Shown here one piece after another: positions 8,311 to 16,933 of a stretch of 64,000 nucleotides of DNA. How positions within the stretch are numbered: the stretch's first letter is position 1; every line of letters begins with the position of its first letter. The DNA comes from Halanaeroarchaeum sulfurireducens (GTDB taxonomy: Archaea; Halobacteriota; Halobacteria; Halobacteriales; Halobacteriaceae). The notes beneath the pieces are model-generated. The model was not told the origin of the DNA. It worked only from the letters and a program-made list of their open reading frames with translations, and did no database searches. The stretch is from the NCBI RefSeq assembly GCF_001011115.1, contig NZ_CP008874.1, forward strand, positions 62,001 through 126,000, written 5' to 3'. The position numbers and the translations under genes were made by a program.

Positions 8311-9036
8311 TCAGTCGAGCGCGTCGACGACCGCCCGCGCGAGCGCGTCGAAGGTGGCGTCGTCAGGGACGACCGCGCATTCGAGACCCGCCGCCCCGGC
8401 CGTCTCCCGGGTCGGCGGGCCGATACAGCCAACCGTCACGTTCGCCATGACCTCGCGCAGTTCGGCGGCCACGCCACGCTCCCTGGCGGCGTCGAAGAAG
8501 TGTTTCACGGTCAGCGAGGAGGTGAACAGGACGGCGTCGAGATTCCCTTCGATCGCCCGGTCGATCGACGTCCCCGCCTCGGCGGGCCTGACGAGCCGAT
8601 AGAGAACCGTCTCGTGGACGTCCGCCCCCGCGGCGGCCAGGCCATCGAGGAGGACCTCACTCCCGTGATCGCTGCGGGCCACTTCGACGGTGGCACCCTG
8701 GACCTCGTCTTCGAGTGCGGCGACCAGCCCCTCGGATGTGTACTCCTCGGGGACGATGTTCACGGTGAACCCGGCCTGCTCGGCCCGCTCGGCCGTTTTC
8801 GGACCGATGGCGGCGAGTCGCTGGCCCTCCGGCGCCCACCCACGGCCCGCCGCGAGTCCGATGCCGGTCGTGCTCGTGAAAACGACGTAGGCAGCGTCGG
8901 ATCGCGGGACTGCGCCGGTGGCCTCGACGGCGAGCATCGGATCGGGGACGGGCTCGACGCCGAGCGATTCGAGGAGGGTGACCGCCGCCTCGATGCGTTC
9001 GTCGTCCGGCCGGAAGACCGCTACCGTCGCGGTCAT
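8311..9036 (-). CDS. hemD: Uroporphyrinogen-III synthase
   Basis: HemD closes the linear tetrapyrrole hydroxymethylbilane and inverts ring D to give uroporphyrinogen III. The 241-residue length and bilobed pattern fit. VVFTSTTGIG lies in the first lobe, AIGPKTAERAEQAGF before the crossover, and LFTSSLTVKHFF with TVGCIGPPTRETA in the second. Sequence conservation in this family is low, but position confirms the call: its ATG at 9036 overlaps the stop of hemC by 4 bases. It acts directly after HemC in the pathway to siroheme and haem. Confidence 0.93.
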   Translation of the reverse strand: MTATVAVFRPDDERIEAAVTLLESLGVEPVPDPMLAVEATGAVPRSDAAYVVFTSTTGIGLAAGRGWAPEGQRLAAIGPKTAERAEQAGFTVNIVPEEYTSEGLVAALEDEVQGATVEVARSDHGSEVLLDGLAAAGADVHETVLYRLVRPAEAGTSIDRAIEGNLDAVLFTSSLTVKHFFDAARERGVAAELREVMANVTVGCIGPPTRETAGAAGLECAVVPDDATFDALARAVVDALD

Positions 9037-10151
9037 TGCGCCGCCTCCTCGATGAGTTCGCGCGCGCCGCGGTCGGCCAGGTCCGCCGCGAAGTCCCGTG
9101 CCGCCGCGGCGTACCCTTCGACATCGAGGTCGCGCGTCTCGGCGATCGCCTCGGTTCCGTCCAGATTCAACACCTGGACGCGGGTCGAGACGGCGTCGCC
9201 CTTGATGTGGGCGTGAATCCCGATCGGGGCGACGCAGCCTCCACCGAGTTCGTCCAGGACGATCCGCTCGGCAGTCGTCGCCACGCGGGAGTGGGGGTGA
9301 TCGAGCGCTTCGAACAGCCGCTCTGCCAGCTCGCTGTCCGAACGGGTCGTGACGGCGAGCGCCCCCTGTCCCGCGGAGGGCACGTGGTGTTGTCTCGAGA
9401 GATCGGACATCGACACGGCGTCGGTCAGCCCGCTGCGCTCGAGACCGGCCCGGGCGAGCACGATGGCGTCGTACTCCGTGTCGACCTCGCGTTCCATCGC
9501 CTGGCGGTCGAGTTCGGACCGGTCGTCGAACCACTCCTCGACGGATCGCTCGAAGGTCGGGCCGTCATCGTGGACGTCCCGATCGTCGGTTCGTTTTCGA
9601 TCGCGCTCTTTGTCGCTTCTGTCGGCCTTCTTGGCCTCGAGACGTCGCTCGTGCTCGGCCTGGAGGCGGGGCGCCAGGAGCTTTTGCACCCGCGTGTCGA
9701 CGTTCCCCCGCAACGGTTCGACGGCGAGATCCGGACGCCGTGCGAGTATCTGTGCGCCCCGGCGGAGACTCGACGTTCCGACGGTGGCCCCGGCCGGGAG
9801 GGTGCCGAGGTCCTCACCCGTTGGCGACAGGAGGACGTCGACGGGACTGGCCCGGCGTGGGACCGCAGCGACGACGATGTCGTCGGGCTGGTCCGTGGGA
9901 ACGTCCTTCATCGAGTGGACGGCGGCGTCCACCTCACCGTCGAGGACCCGCTCGTCCAGGGCACGAACGAACGCCCCGGTCTTGCCCAGATCTTGAATGA
10001 GTGCGTCGTCGATTCGATCTCCGGTCGTCTCCACTTCGACCAGCGTCGCCTCGATCCGATGGTCCTCGAGGCGCTCCGCGACCGTTCTGGCCTGCCGGAG
10101 CGCCAGGTCGGACCCCCTCGTGGCGACCGCGATGGACTCGCGCGTGCTCAT
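9033..10151 (-). CDS. hemC: Porphobilinogen deaminase (hydroxymethylbilane synthase) with an internal insertion
   Basis: HemC polymerises four porphobilinogens on a covalent dipyrromethane cofactor. Visible motifs are ATRGSDLALRQA near residue 10, HSMKDVPT near 80, GTSSLRR near 126, LRGNVDTR near 147 and the cofactor-attaching C306 in ELGGGCVAPIG. At 372 residues it is about 60 longer than usual. The surplus is a highly charged insertion at about residues 161-226, between LRGNVDTR and EYDAIVLARAG, rich in Lys, Arg, Asp and Glu. It probably forms a surface loop. It is in one operon with hemD. Confidence 0.96.
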   Translation of the reverse strand: MSTRESIAVATRGSDLALRQARTVAERLEDHRIEATLVEVETTGDRIDDALIQDLGKTGAFVRALDERVLDGEVDAAVHSMKDVPTDQPDDIVVAAVPRRASPVDVLLSPTGEDLGTLPAGATVGTSSLRRGAQILARRPDLAVEPLRGNVDTRVQKLLAPRLQAEHERRLEAKKADRSDKERDRKRTDDRDVHDDGPTFERSVEEWFDDRSELDRQAMEREVDTEYDAIVLARAGLERSGLTDAVSMSDLSRQHHVPSAGQGALAVTTRSDSELAERLFEALDHPHSRVATTAERIVLDELGGGCVAPIGIHAHIKGDAVSTRVQVLNLDGTEAIAETRDLDVEGYAAAARDFAADLADRGARELIEEAAQ

Positions 10152-10361
10152 AGGGTCGAATCGGGCCCCGACTGCAAAGTTCCTGTCGTCCCGCCGCGCC
10201 GCTCGAATGTGGTGATATTGGGCAATTGACGATGGTCTATACGCCAGATGTCGTCCCTAACGATGGTGGTTCTGTTTATAAGGTCGTGGCTGAGAAAACC
10301 CAACATGATTGAATCCGTCGGGGTAGCGCACGGCTAGAACGCAACGCAATGCAGACGCCAT

Positions 10362-11342
10362 ATGAATACCACCCAAAAGAGTCTACGAGAGCGTGAATCA
10401 GCGGAATCCGAAACCGAAGCGACCGAATCTGTCCAGCAGTGTCCCGAATGCGAGGGGACGCTCGCCCGCGACGAAGAACGAGGTGAGACGGTGTGTGAGG
10501 ACTGCGGCCTGGTTGTCGACGAGGAGCAGATCGATCCCGGACCGGAGTGGCGGGCCTACGACGCACAGGACAGAGAACAGAAGCGTCGGGTCGGTCCGCC
10601 GAAGACGAAGCTGATGCATGACGAAGGGCTGTCGACCACCATCGACTGGCGGGATACCGACACCAACGGCCGTGTCCTCTCGTCGCGGAAACGCAAACAG
10701 ATGCACCGTTTGCGCCGCCTGGACAACACCTCCAAGGCCAATCCAAGTCGCGCGAGGACCCTGCAACCGGCGCTCAAGGAGATATCGCGGATGGGATCGG
10801 CCCTCGGCCTGCCGAGTCACGTCCGCGAGACGGCCAGTGTGATTTTCCGACGTGCCCTCGACGAAGACCTGGTGCGCGGTCGGTCGATCGAGGGTGTATC
10901 CACCGCGGCGCTCTACGCGGCCGCCCGGAAGGCGAACGTCCCGCGGACCACCGACGAGATGGAGCGGGTCTGCCGGGTCGGCGTCAAGGAGTTCCAGCGG
11001 ACCTACCGGTACCTGAACCGCGAACTGGGTCTGGAGGTCCGCCCGGTCGACCCCGGGACCTACATCGACCGGTTCATCTCCGATCTGGGGCTCTCGACGG
11101 AGGTCGAGCGGTGTGCCAGGACGCTGCTCGACGCCGCCAAAGCGCAGGGGCTCCACAGCGGCAAAAAACCCACGAGCCTGGCCGCGGCCGCCATCTACGC
11201 CGCCGGCGTCCTGACGAACGAGAAGGTGACCCAGGAGGAGGTCAGCGAGGTGACCGACGTGACGAAGGTGACCATCAGGAAGCGCTATCCGGAACTGGTC
11301 GAGGCCGTCGACATGGACGAGACGGCCTGTGCGTCCCTCTGA
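10362..11342 (+). CDS. tfb: Transcription initiation factor IIB (TFB)
   Basis: This 326-residue general transcription factor bridges TBP-bound promoters and archaeal RNA polymerase. The N-terminal zinc ribbon is C27-x2-C30-x14-C45-x2-C48, followed by the B-finger/linker region (PEWRAYD, then GLSTTIDWRDTD). Two cyclin repeats follow at about residues 125-205 and 220-310. The C-terminal helix SEVTDVTKVTIRKRYPEL contacts the BRE. Haloarchaea carry several tfb paralogues with different promoter preferences, and this sequence alone does not say which one it is. It ends one base before the convergent hemL stop. Confidence 0.96.
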   Translation: MNTTQKSLRERESAESETEATESVQQCPECEGTLARDEERGETVCEDCGLVVDEEQIDPGPEWRAYDAQDREQKRRVGPPKTKLMHDEGLSTTIDWRDTDTNGRVLSSRKRKQMHRLRRLDNTSKANPSRARTLQPALKEISRMGSALGLPSHVRETASVIFRRALDEDLVRGRSIEGVSTAALYAAARKANVPRTTDEMERVCRVGVKEFQRTYRYLNRELGLEVRPVDPGTYIDRFISDLGLSTEVERCARTLLDAAKAQGLHSGKKPTSLAAAAIYAAGVLTNEKVTQEEVSEVTDVTKVTIRKRYPELVEAVDMDETACASL

Positions 11343-12677
11343 TCAGAGGACGTTCTTGTAGGTTTCCAGGGTCTCCTCGACATCCGCTTCGGTGTGGGCG
11401 GCGCTGACGAACTGCGACTCGAACTGGTTGGCGGTGAGGAACACGCCTTCTTCGAGCATCTCCTGCCAGAAGAGCCGCTCCCAGCGATCGGTCGCGGCGG
11501 CGTCGACGTCAGCGCCGTTTTTCGGACAGCTTTCGAAGCGATCGCAGGACTCGTCCTGGCGACACCCTCCACTGCAGGCGTCCGTCTGCGATTCGCCCCG
11601 GCGGGTAAAGATGACCTTGAACATGCTGTCCCGCCCGGCGACCGTGTACTCGGGCGCCCGGTCGGCGACGATATCGGACAGCCCCTCGCGGAGTCTCCGC
11701 CCGAGGGCGTTCACGTGGTCGTAGACGTCCTCCTCGGCGGCGTAGCGCAGCGTCTCGAGACCCGCCGCCATCGTGACCGGATGCCCGGAAAAGGTCCCGG
11801 ACTGGAAGATCTCTCCCGCGGGGGTGAACTGCTCTATGTACTCCGTTTTGCCGCCGATTGCTCCCACGGGGAACCCGCCGCCGATGACCTTCCCGAAGGT
11901 CGTGAGGTCGGGATCGACGTCGAAGACCCCCTGGGCACCCTGAAAGCCGCCGACGCGGAAGCCGGTAATGACCTCGTCGAAGATCAGCAGGGCGTCGTGT
12001 GCCTCGGTGAGGTCGCGGAGCGTTTGATGGTATCCCTCGACCGGATGGACGATACCGTGGTTGCCGAGGATGGGCTCGGTCAGGACGGCCGCGATCTCGT
12101 CGCCGTGCTCCGTGAAGACGCGCTCGGCGGTCTCCTCGTCGTTGAACGGGATCGGGATGGTGTGCTCTGCGAACGACTCGGGGATGCCGGGCGAACTCGG
12201 CGCGGCGCTTTCGGGGCCTCCCTCGACGAGCGTGCTCGGCTGTGCGCCGTGGTAGCTGCCCTGCATAATGACGATCTTGTCGCGACCCGTGACACCGCGT
12301 GCGAGTCGCATCGCGGAGACGGTGGCTTCGGTGCCAGAGTTGACGAACCGGAGCATCTCCACGCTGGGGACGTGGCGCACGATGAACTCCGCCAGTTCGA
12401 CTTCCACTTCCGTGGGTGCGCCGTACATCGGGCCGTCGCTGACGTGTGACTGGATGGCCGCCACGACGCGGTCGGGGAGCGTGTGGCCCAGGAGGAGCGG
12501 GCCGTAGCCCATGACGTAATCGATGTACTTGGTGCCGTCAGCATCGATGACGTGGGCGCCGTCGCCCCGCTGCACGAAAAAGGGGTAGGGCTGGGTTGCC
12601 CTGACAGATGAGTTTACGCCGCCGGCGAGGACGTCGAGTGCCCGGTCGTACAGGTCCCGGGACTGATCGCGGTTCAT
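11343..12677 (-). CDS. hemL: Glutamate-1-semialdehyde 2,1-aminomutase with a Cys-rich insertion
   Basis: This PLP enzyme makes 5-aminolevulinate in the C5 pathway and feeds HemB. Of its 444 residues, the family motifs are [45 protein letters not shown] and the PLP lysine in [18 protein letters not shown]. Near the C-terminus, at about residues 360-385, there is an insertion absent from bacterial enzymes with four cysteines, C368-x3-C372-x5-C378-x5-C384. The start is the ATG at 12677. The longer in-frame start at 12779 would translate a piece of the intergenic repeat. Its stop abuts the tfb stop. Confidence 0.95.
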   Translation of the reverse strand: MNRDQSRDLYDRALDVLAGGVNSSVRATQPYPFFVQRGDGAHVIDADGTKYIDYVMGYGPLLLGHTLPDRVVAAIQSHVSDGPMYGAPTEVEVELAEFIVRHVPSVEMLRFVNSGTEATVSAMRLARGVTGRDKIVIMQGSYHGAQPSTLVEGGPESAAPSSPGIPESFAEHTIPIPFNDEETAERVFTEHGDEIAAVLTEPILGNHGIVHPVEGYHQTLRDLTEAHDALLIFDEVITGFRVGGFQGAQGVFDVDPDLTTFGKVIGGGFPVGAIGGKTEYIEQFTPAGEIFQSGTFSGHPVTMAAGLETLRYAAEEDVYDHVNALGRRLREGLSDIVADRAPEYTVAGRDSMFKVIFTRRGESQTDACSGGCRQDESCDRFESCPKNGADVDAAATDRWERLFWQEMLEEGVFLTANQFESQFVSAAHTEADVEETLETYKNVL

Positions 12678-12849
12678 GCCCGTGGGTTGGGTGGGGGTGG
12701 AAAAATATGTGGGTGGTCCGTGCGACGCGCGACGCGCGTCGCAAACAGGGCGAGCCGAGTGGCGCGCGAAGCGGGCCACGATAGGGACCGATATTAATTT
12801 CTAAAGGAGCCCCTGAATACGCCGTTAGAACGAACGGACCACCTGAACG

Positions 12850-13101
12850 TTACAGATTCTCATTAACCCACCGACACCACGCGGGGAAATCGTTTGCGCC
12901 GCACTGCTCGGCGATTGACTGGAGTGTCCCGGTGGGGATGTCATCCGCCGATCTCATAGGTACTGTCACGATACGTACCTCGTCCGTGTCTGGCGACTCA
13001 TAGCGGAGTTTCAAGTGGCTACCAACGCGGCCCGTCCGGACGAATCCGTGGTCGATTAACACAGATGCTATTTCACGTCCGGAAAAATTCGTCCGGACCA
13101 T
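12850..13101 (-). CDS. hicA: HicA-family mRNA interferase toxin
   Basis: This 83-residue protein has the HicA/YcfA double-stranded-RNA-binding-like fold. The N-terminal helix is SGREIASVLIDHGFVRTGRVGSH, with the catalytic His in GSHLKLRY, and the strand is RIVTVP. HicA toxins cleave mRNA during translation. The ATG at 13101 follows the stop of hicB with no spacing (TAGATG), so the pair is translationally coupled. The order hicB-hicA (antitoxin first) is one of the two common orders. Confidence 0.88.
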   Translation of the reverse strand: MVRTNFSGREIASVLIDHGFVRTGRVGSHLKLRYESPDTDEVRIVTVPMRSADDIPTGTLQSIAEQCGANDFPAWCRWVNENL

Positions 13102-13362
13102 CTACTGCATGAACTCAGGAAGCTCCTTGTCGCCGGGCTCGATGTCGTCAAGCCCCCACTCTTCAAGATCCCCGTCAGTAACTGGCTCTCCCCCTCCTTC
13201 GTGTAATTCCAGCGCCTCCGCGAGCATTCGGAGCGCCTCTGTTTTCGTTTCTGCAAACGAGGCAACGCCGGTTTCGAGGTCACGAGCTGTGATACTCCCA
13301 TCCTCTTCGTGGATAAATTCCACCCCTTCTTCGTGAGACTCGTCACGCGTTGCACTCGCCAT
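13102..13362 (-). CDS. hicB: HicB-family antitoxin
   Basis: This 86-residue partner of HicA has the partial RNase H-like HicB fold: FIHEEDGSITARDLETGVASFAETKTEALRML spans the diagnostic strand-turn-strand and helix. The C-terminus is acidic (DLEEWGLDDIEPGDKELPEF) and probably masks the toxin. I chose the ATG at 13362, where family homology starts. The in-frame upstream region reaching 13608 translates repeat DNA. A CTTATT sequence about 29 bases upstream of this ATG could serve as TATA box for a leaderless transcript. Confidence 0.85.
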   Translation of the reverse strand: MASATRDESHEEGVEFIHEEDGSITARDLETGVASFAETKTEALRMLAEALELHEGGGEPVTDGDLEEWGLDDIEPGDKELPEFMQ

Positions 13363-13554
13363 ACATTTAATACGTGAACCGAGGGAATAAGCGTTCGGTT
13401 GAGTACCTCTACTGACCGATTCTACCATTTGCCCTGACCCCGACTGCATGCGAGAGACACACCTTGTATTCAGCACGCAGGCATCTCTTGGATCTTTGAG
13501 GTCCTTTTTGGAATCAAAAACAAAAAATACCAGCATCAATGTCTTGCACTGTCT

Positions 13555-13849
13555 GAGCGAGCGGTGAGCGCAGCGAAGCGTGAGCCGAGTGGCGCGCGAA
13601 GGGGCCACTACCCGAGCGAACGGAGAGCGCAGCGAAGCGTGAGCCGAGTGGCGCGCGAAGGGGCCACTACCCGAGCGAACGGAGAGCGCAGCGAAGCGTG
13701 AGCCGAGTGGCGACCGCAGGGAGCCACTACCCGAGCGAGCGGTGAGCGCAGCGAACCGTGAGCCGAGTGGCGACCGCAGGGAGCCACTACCCGAGCGAAC
13801 GGAGAGCGCAGCGAACCGTGAGCCGAGTGGCGACTACAGGGTGGCACCC
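13555..13849. repeat. Five tandem copies of a 57-60 bp intergenic repeat
   Basis: Copies start at 13555, 13614, 13673, 13733 and 13793 and have lengths 59, 59, 60, 60 and 57. Each contains the core gagccgagtggcg followed by one of two variant tails (cgcgaaggggccactaccc or accgcagggagccactaccc), so copies 1-2 and 3-4 form two sub-types. A partial single copy lies at about 12751-12779 upstream of hemL. The array sits between glnK and hicB, both on the minus strand, and encodes nothing recognisable. It resembles the CGCTTCGC-type repeats common between haloarchaeal genes. There are no unique spacers, so it is not CRISPR. Confidence 0.9.
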
Positions 13850-13859
13850 GCCGTCCCAC

Positions 13860-14213
13860 TCAGACCGCATCGCGGCCCCGCTTTTCGGTCCGGATCTGGA
13901 CGGCGTCGTCGACCGGGAGCACGAAGATCTTGCCGTCGCCCGGTTCGCCGGTGTGAGCGGCCTCGCGGATCGCCTCGACCACCTCCTCGACGTCGACGTC
14001 CTCGGAGACGACACACTCGATTTTCGTCTTCTCGTGGAGGTCGACGGTGTACTCCTCGCCGCGCCACTGGCCGGTCGTGGGCTCCTGAGTGCCACGACCG
14101 CTGACCCTGGTCACCGTCAGCGAGGGCGCGCCCGCTTCGGCGAGTGCCTGCTTGACCGGTCCGAGCCGGCTGGGGCGGATCATCGCCACGATCATCGAGA
14201 GTTCCTCACTCAT
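13860..14213 (-). CDS. glnK: PII nitrogen regulatory protein
   Basis: This 117-residue PII protein binds ATP/ADP and 2-oxoglutarate and blocks the AmtB channel, and in archaea it can also affect glutamine synthetase. Motifs are [18 protein letters not shown] at the N-terminus, the T-loop [18 protein letters not shown], the KTKIECVV strand and the [10 protein letters not shown] nucleotide loop. Its ATG at 14213 lies inside the end of amtB (8-base overlap), so the two are translated together. This is the standard amtB-glnK pairing. Confidence 0.97.
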   Translation of the reverse strand: MSEELSMIVAMIRPSRLGPVKQALAEAGAPSLTVTRVSGRGTQEPTTGQWRGEEYTVDLHEKTKIECVVSEDVDVEEVVEAIREAAHTGEPGDGKIFVLPVDDAVQIRTEKRGRDAV

Positions 14214-15519
14214 CGCGACCACCCCAGCCGCCGTCGGTGGCCATGCGGTCGTCGGCCCCGAACTCGGGGTAGGTCTCGACGCCGTGTTCGCTGACGTCCA
14301 GCCCGGTGCGCTCGTGGTCGGGATCGACGCGCGCCTGGCCGACTGCCCGCAACGCGCCGAAGACGACCGCTGTCGTGCCGACGGTCCAGGCGCCGATGAT
14401 GGCGACGCCCGCCAGCTGGGCCAAAAAGGCGGTGCCGACGCCGACCGAAAGCGTGCCCGGCGCGGCGACGAACGGGAACGCCAGGGTACCGAGGACGCCG
14501 GCCGACCCGTGGACCGGGAAGACCGCACAGACGTCGTCGATCTTGAGCCGCTTCTCGACGGCCGCGAAGACGAGTGGGAGCTGGGCGCCCGCGAGCAGAC
14601 CAACGACGATCGCGCCCCACCACGCGGTGGTGTCTGGGATGGCGGTGATGGCGACGAGCCCGGCGAGCAGGCCGTTGGCCACGTAGAGCGTGTCGACCTT
14701 GCTGGTCCGGGCCCAGGCGACGAGGGCCGCGCCAACGGCACCGGCGGCCATCGCCACCGTCGTCGTCATCGCCACCCGGCCGACCGTGGCGAACGCGCCG
14801 AGAGCGAGTTCGCCCGACTCCGTGACGGTAAAGACGCTCGCGGCGGTCCCGACGTTGAAGCCGTACCAGCCGAACGCGAGCACGAGGGTGCCCAGAACGG
14901 CGAACGTCATCGAGTGCCCGGGGATGACGTTCGTGGTCCCGTCGTCGTTGAACCGATCCATGCGAGGCCCGAGGACCCAGGCGGCCGTCAGGCCAGCAAT
15001 GCCGCCCATGCCGTGGACGATCATCCCGCCCGCGAAGTCGTGAAAGCCGGTTCCGAAGACCGACCCGAACAGGCCGTCCCCCGTGAGCAGTCCGGCGCCA
15101 CCCCACCCAATGCCGGCGACGACCGGGTAGATGACGGCCGCGAGAACGACCGTGTAGGTGACGTACGCCCTGAGGCGTGCCCGGCCCGCGACGGCCCCCG
15201 AGACGATGGTGGCCGCCGTCATGGCGAAGACCGCGCCGAAGAGCCACCCGACCCAGTCGTTGGCCGCCCCGACACCGGTCGCCGGGACGTAGCCCCCACC
15301 ACCGGCGACCGCCGAGACGCCGGAACCGACGAGGAAGAAGATCAGTACCCCGACACTCCAGGTGAGGAGGTTCTTGGTCAACTGGTTCGAGACGTTCTTC
15401 GTGCGTACCTGGCCCGCCTCGAGCATGGCGAACCCGGCGTGCATGAAGAAGATGAGGAAGGTCACCACCAGCACCCACATGAGGTTGACCCCCTCCGCGA
15501 TGGTGGCCGCGTCGACCAT
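14206..15519 (-). CDS. amtB: Ammonium transporter Amt/Mep/Rh family
   Basis: This 437-residue membrane channel has about 11 transmembrane helices. Hallmarks are [19 protein letters not shown] near residue 25, [17 protein letters not shown] around 165 (conserved Asp and pore region), and [11 protein letters not shown] near 215. A late [14 protein letters not shown] holds the second pore histidine. It imports ammonium for the glnA/gltB pathway encoded nearby. Its ATG at 15519 shares one base with the stop of a 32-codon ORF upstream, and its 3' end overlaps glnK. Confidence 0.97.
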   Translation of the reverse strand: MVDAATIAEGVNLMWVLVVTFLIFFMHAGFAMLEAGQVRTKNVSNQLTKNLLTWSVGVLIFFLVGSGVSAVAGGGGYVPATGVGAANDWVGWLFGAVFAMTAATIVSGAVAGRARLRAYVTYTVVLAAVIYPVVAGIGWGGAGLLTGDGLFGSVFGTGFHDFAGGMIVHGMGGIAGLTAAWVLGPRMDRFNDDGTTNVIPGHSMTFAVLGTLVLAFGWYGFNVGTAASVFTVTESGELALGAFATVGRVAMTTTVAMAAGAVGAALVAWARTSKVDTLYVANGLLAGLVAITAIPDTTAWWGAIVVGLLAGAQLPLVFAAVEKRLKIDDVCAVFPVHGSAGVLGTLAFPFVAAPGTLSVGVGTAFLAQLAGVAIIGAWTVGTTAVVFGALRAVGQARVDPDHERTGLDVSEHGVETYPEFGADDRMATDGGWGGRDE

Positions 15520-15617
15520 CAGCGCTCCTCCGTGGGGACCGGCCGTTTCTCGTAGGACGCCTCGAGCAGGTCCGTCACGCGCTCGACCGCGTGTACGAGG
15601 GTCTCCGTTTCGATCAT
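15519..15617 (-). CDS. 32-residue microORF translationally coupled to amtB
   Basis: An ATG at 15617 opens a 32-codon frame that begins MIETETLVHAVERVTDLLEA and ends in a TGA overlapping the amtB ATG (TGATG). The peptide is acidic and amphipathic with an almost continuous heptad-like helix up to EASYEKR, then a short tail PVPTEER. Its composition and GC-rich third positions match real genes. It has no transmembrane segment. The stop-start overlap implies that ribosomes translating it re-initiate on amtB. It could be a real small regulator or partner of the AmtB-GlnK complex, or only a coupling leader. Confidence 0.6.
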   Translation of the reverse strand: MIETETLVHAVERVTDLLEASYEKRPVPTEER

Positions 15618-16084
15618 TCCGTTTCCTCCATTTTATCTGGACGTTCGTAGTGCGATTCCGTGAAACGGTGCGGGTTCATCTGTCTCATCGACAAATAAGC
15701 CGATGGACGTATTGATATATAACTATTGCTCTCAAAAACTAAAAAAATTACATAGCATTGCACACACGCGTCAAATTCATTATGTGATTATATTCGTAAT
15801 AGGGCATCTATCGGGCACGAGCGGGGCACCGGCGGCCAGAAAATCCAACGAACGTCCAGTCGATTTCGACGGTTTTGCCGCCGAATAGAGCGGAATCACA
15901 GGGGGTGCGGCGTGCGCGCGGGACGTGGCTGGATGGGTGGGGTGTCACTCGTAAATGGGGGGATCGACGTCCGAAGCGCCGAATACCGTTCGAAGTGGGC
16001 CAATGAGCACTGGAACCGTTTCGTTTGCGCTCTCGGACTGCAAAACAGGTGTGGGAGGGGGGGGGGCGTCGGCCGAACAGGGTG
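15618..16084. other. Non-coding region of 467 bp upstream of the amtB operon
   Basis: The segment 15700-15810 is clearly AT-rich and probably contains the promoter and regulator sites of the amtB-glnK operon, which is usually nitrogen-controlled. The segment 15900-16080 is GC-rich and lies downstream of nadE. I see no ORF with haloarchaeal character and no tRNA-like structure. Confidence 0.5.
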
Positions 16085-16933
16085 TCAGTCGCGCGGATCG
16101 GGGCTGGGCGGGAACTGGCGCTTGTGCTCGCTTCGTTCGTGTAACTCGCTAACGCGCTCGACCGTTCGCGGGTCGATCCCGATCTCGGTGGCCGTCGCGG
16201 ACACGGAGAGCGGGCCGTCGACGTGGAGCGCGAGGATCGAGTCGAGGGTCTCGTAGTCGATCCCGAGTTCCGCCTCGTCGGTCTGGCCGACCCAGAGCTC
16301 CGCGCTCGCCGTCTTGGCGGCGAGGTCTTCGGGAACGCCCACGTACCTGGCGAGTTGCCGGACTTGCTGTTTGTACAGCGGGCCGATGGGCGAACAGTCG
16401 ACCGCGCCGTCGCCGTACTTCGTGAAGTACCCGACGAGCGCCTCGCTTCGGTTGCCCGTCCCGAGGACGACGGCATTCCGACCGTTCGCGCCGAGGTAGG
16501 CCAGAACGGCACGCAGTCGCGCTCGGAGGTTCCCGACGGCGATATGGCGGCTGGCCTCCCCGCTCGGTACCGTCGACGCTGGAGCCGCGTCGAGGACCGC
16601 CTCGACGATCGGGCCGATCTCGACCACGTCGTACTCGATCCCGAGGAGCCCCCCGGCTACCCGCTCGGCATCGGTCATGTTGCGCTCGCGGTTCACCTCG
16701 CTCGGGAGGACGAGCCCGTAGACGCTCCCGGTTCCGAGTGCTTCGACCGCGAGGGTGGCGGTGAGCGTGCTGTCGATCCCGCCGGAGAGCGCGACGATGG
16801 CCTCGTCCGCGCCGGCGCCCTCGACGGTGTCGGCGATGAACGACGTACTGTGCTCGCGGTACGCCTCCAGTTCCGACGCCGACAGCGAGAGGTCCATCGG
16901 GTCGTCGGCCCGGGCGATGTCCGTCGGTGCCAT
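16085..16933 (-). CDS. nadE: Ammonia-dependent NAD+ synthetase
   Basis: This 282-residue enzyme amidates nicotinic acid adenine dinucleotide to NAD+. The ATP-pyrophosphatase P-loop SGGIDST is near residue 50. VLGTGNRSEALVGYFTKYGDGAVDCSPIGPLYK is the substrate-binding region, with PLYK and KTASAELWVGQTDE in the C-terminal lid. It has no glutaminase domain, so it uses free ammonia. The ATG at 16933 shares a base with the glnA stop (TGATG), so nadE is coupled to glutamine synthetase. An ATG at 16897 would also leave the whole domain. Confidence 0.95.
   Translation of the reverse strand: MAPTDIARADDPMDLSLSASELEAYREHSTSFIADTVEGAGADEAIVALSGGIDSTLTATLAVEALGTGSVYGLVLPSEVNRERNMTDAERVAGGLLGIEYDVVEIGPIVEAVLDAAPASTVPSGEASRHIAVGNLRARLRAVLAYLGANGRNAVVLGTGNRSEALVGYFTKYGDGAVDCSPIGPLYKQQVRQLARYVGVPEDLAAKTASAELWVGQTDEAELGIDYETLDSILALHVDGPLSVSATATEIGIDPRTVERVSELHERSEHKRQFPPSPDPRD

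Noticed and set aside
13555-13849. Tandem repeat as a CRISPR array
   Set aside because: There are no unique spacers between near-identical units, the units are 57-60 bp and contiguous, and there are no cas genes nearby.
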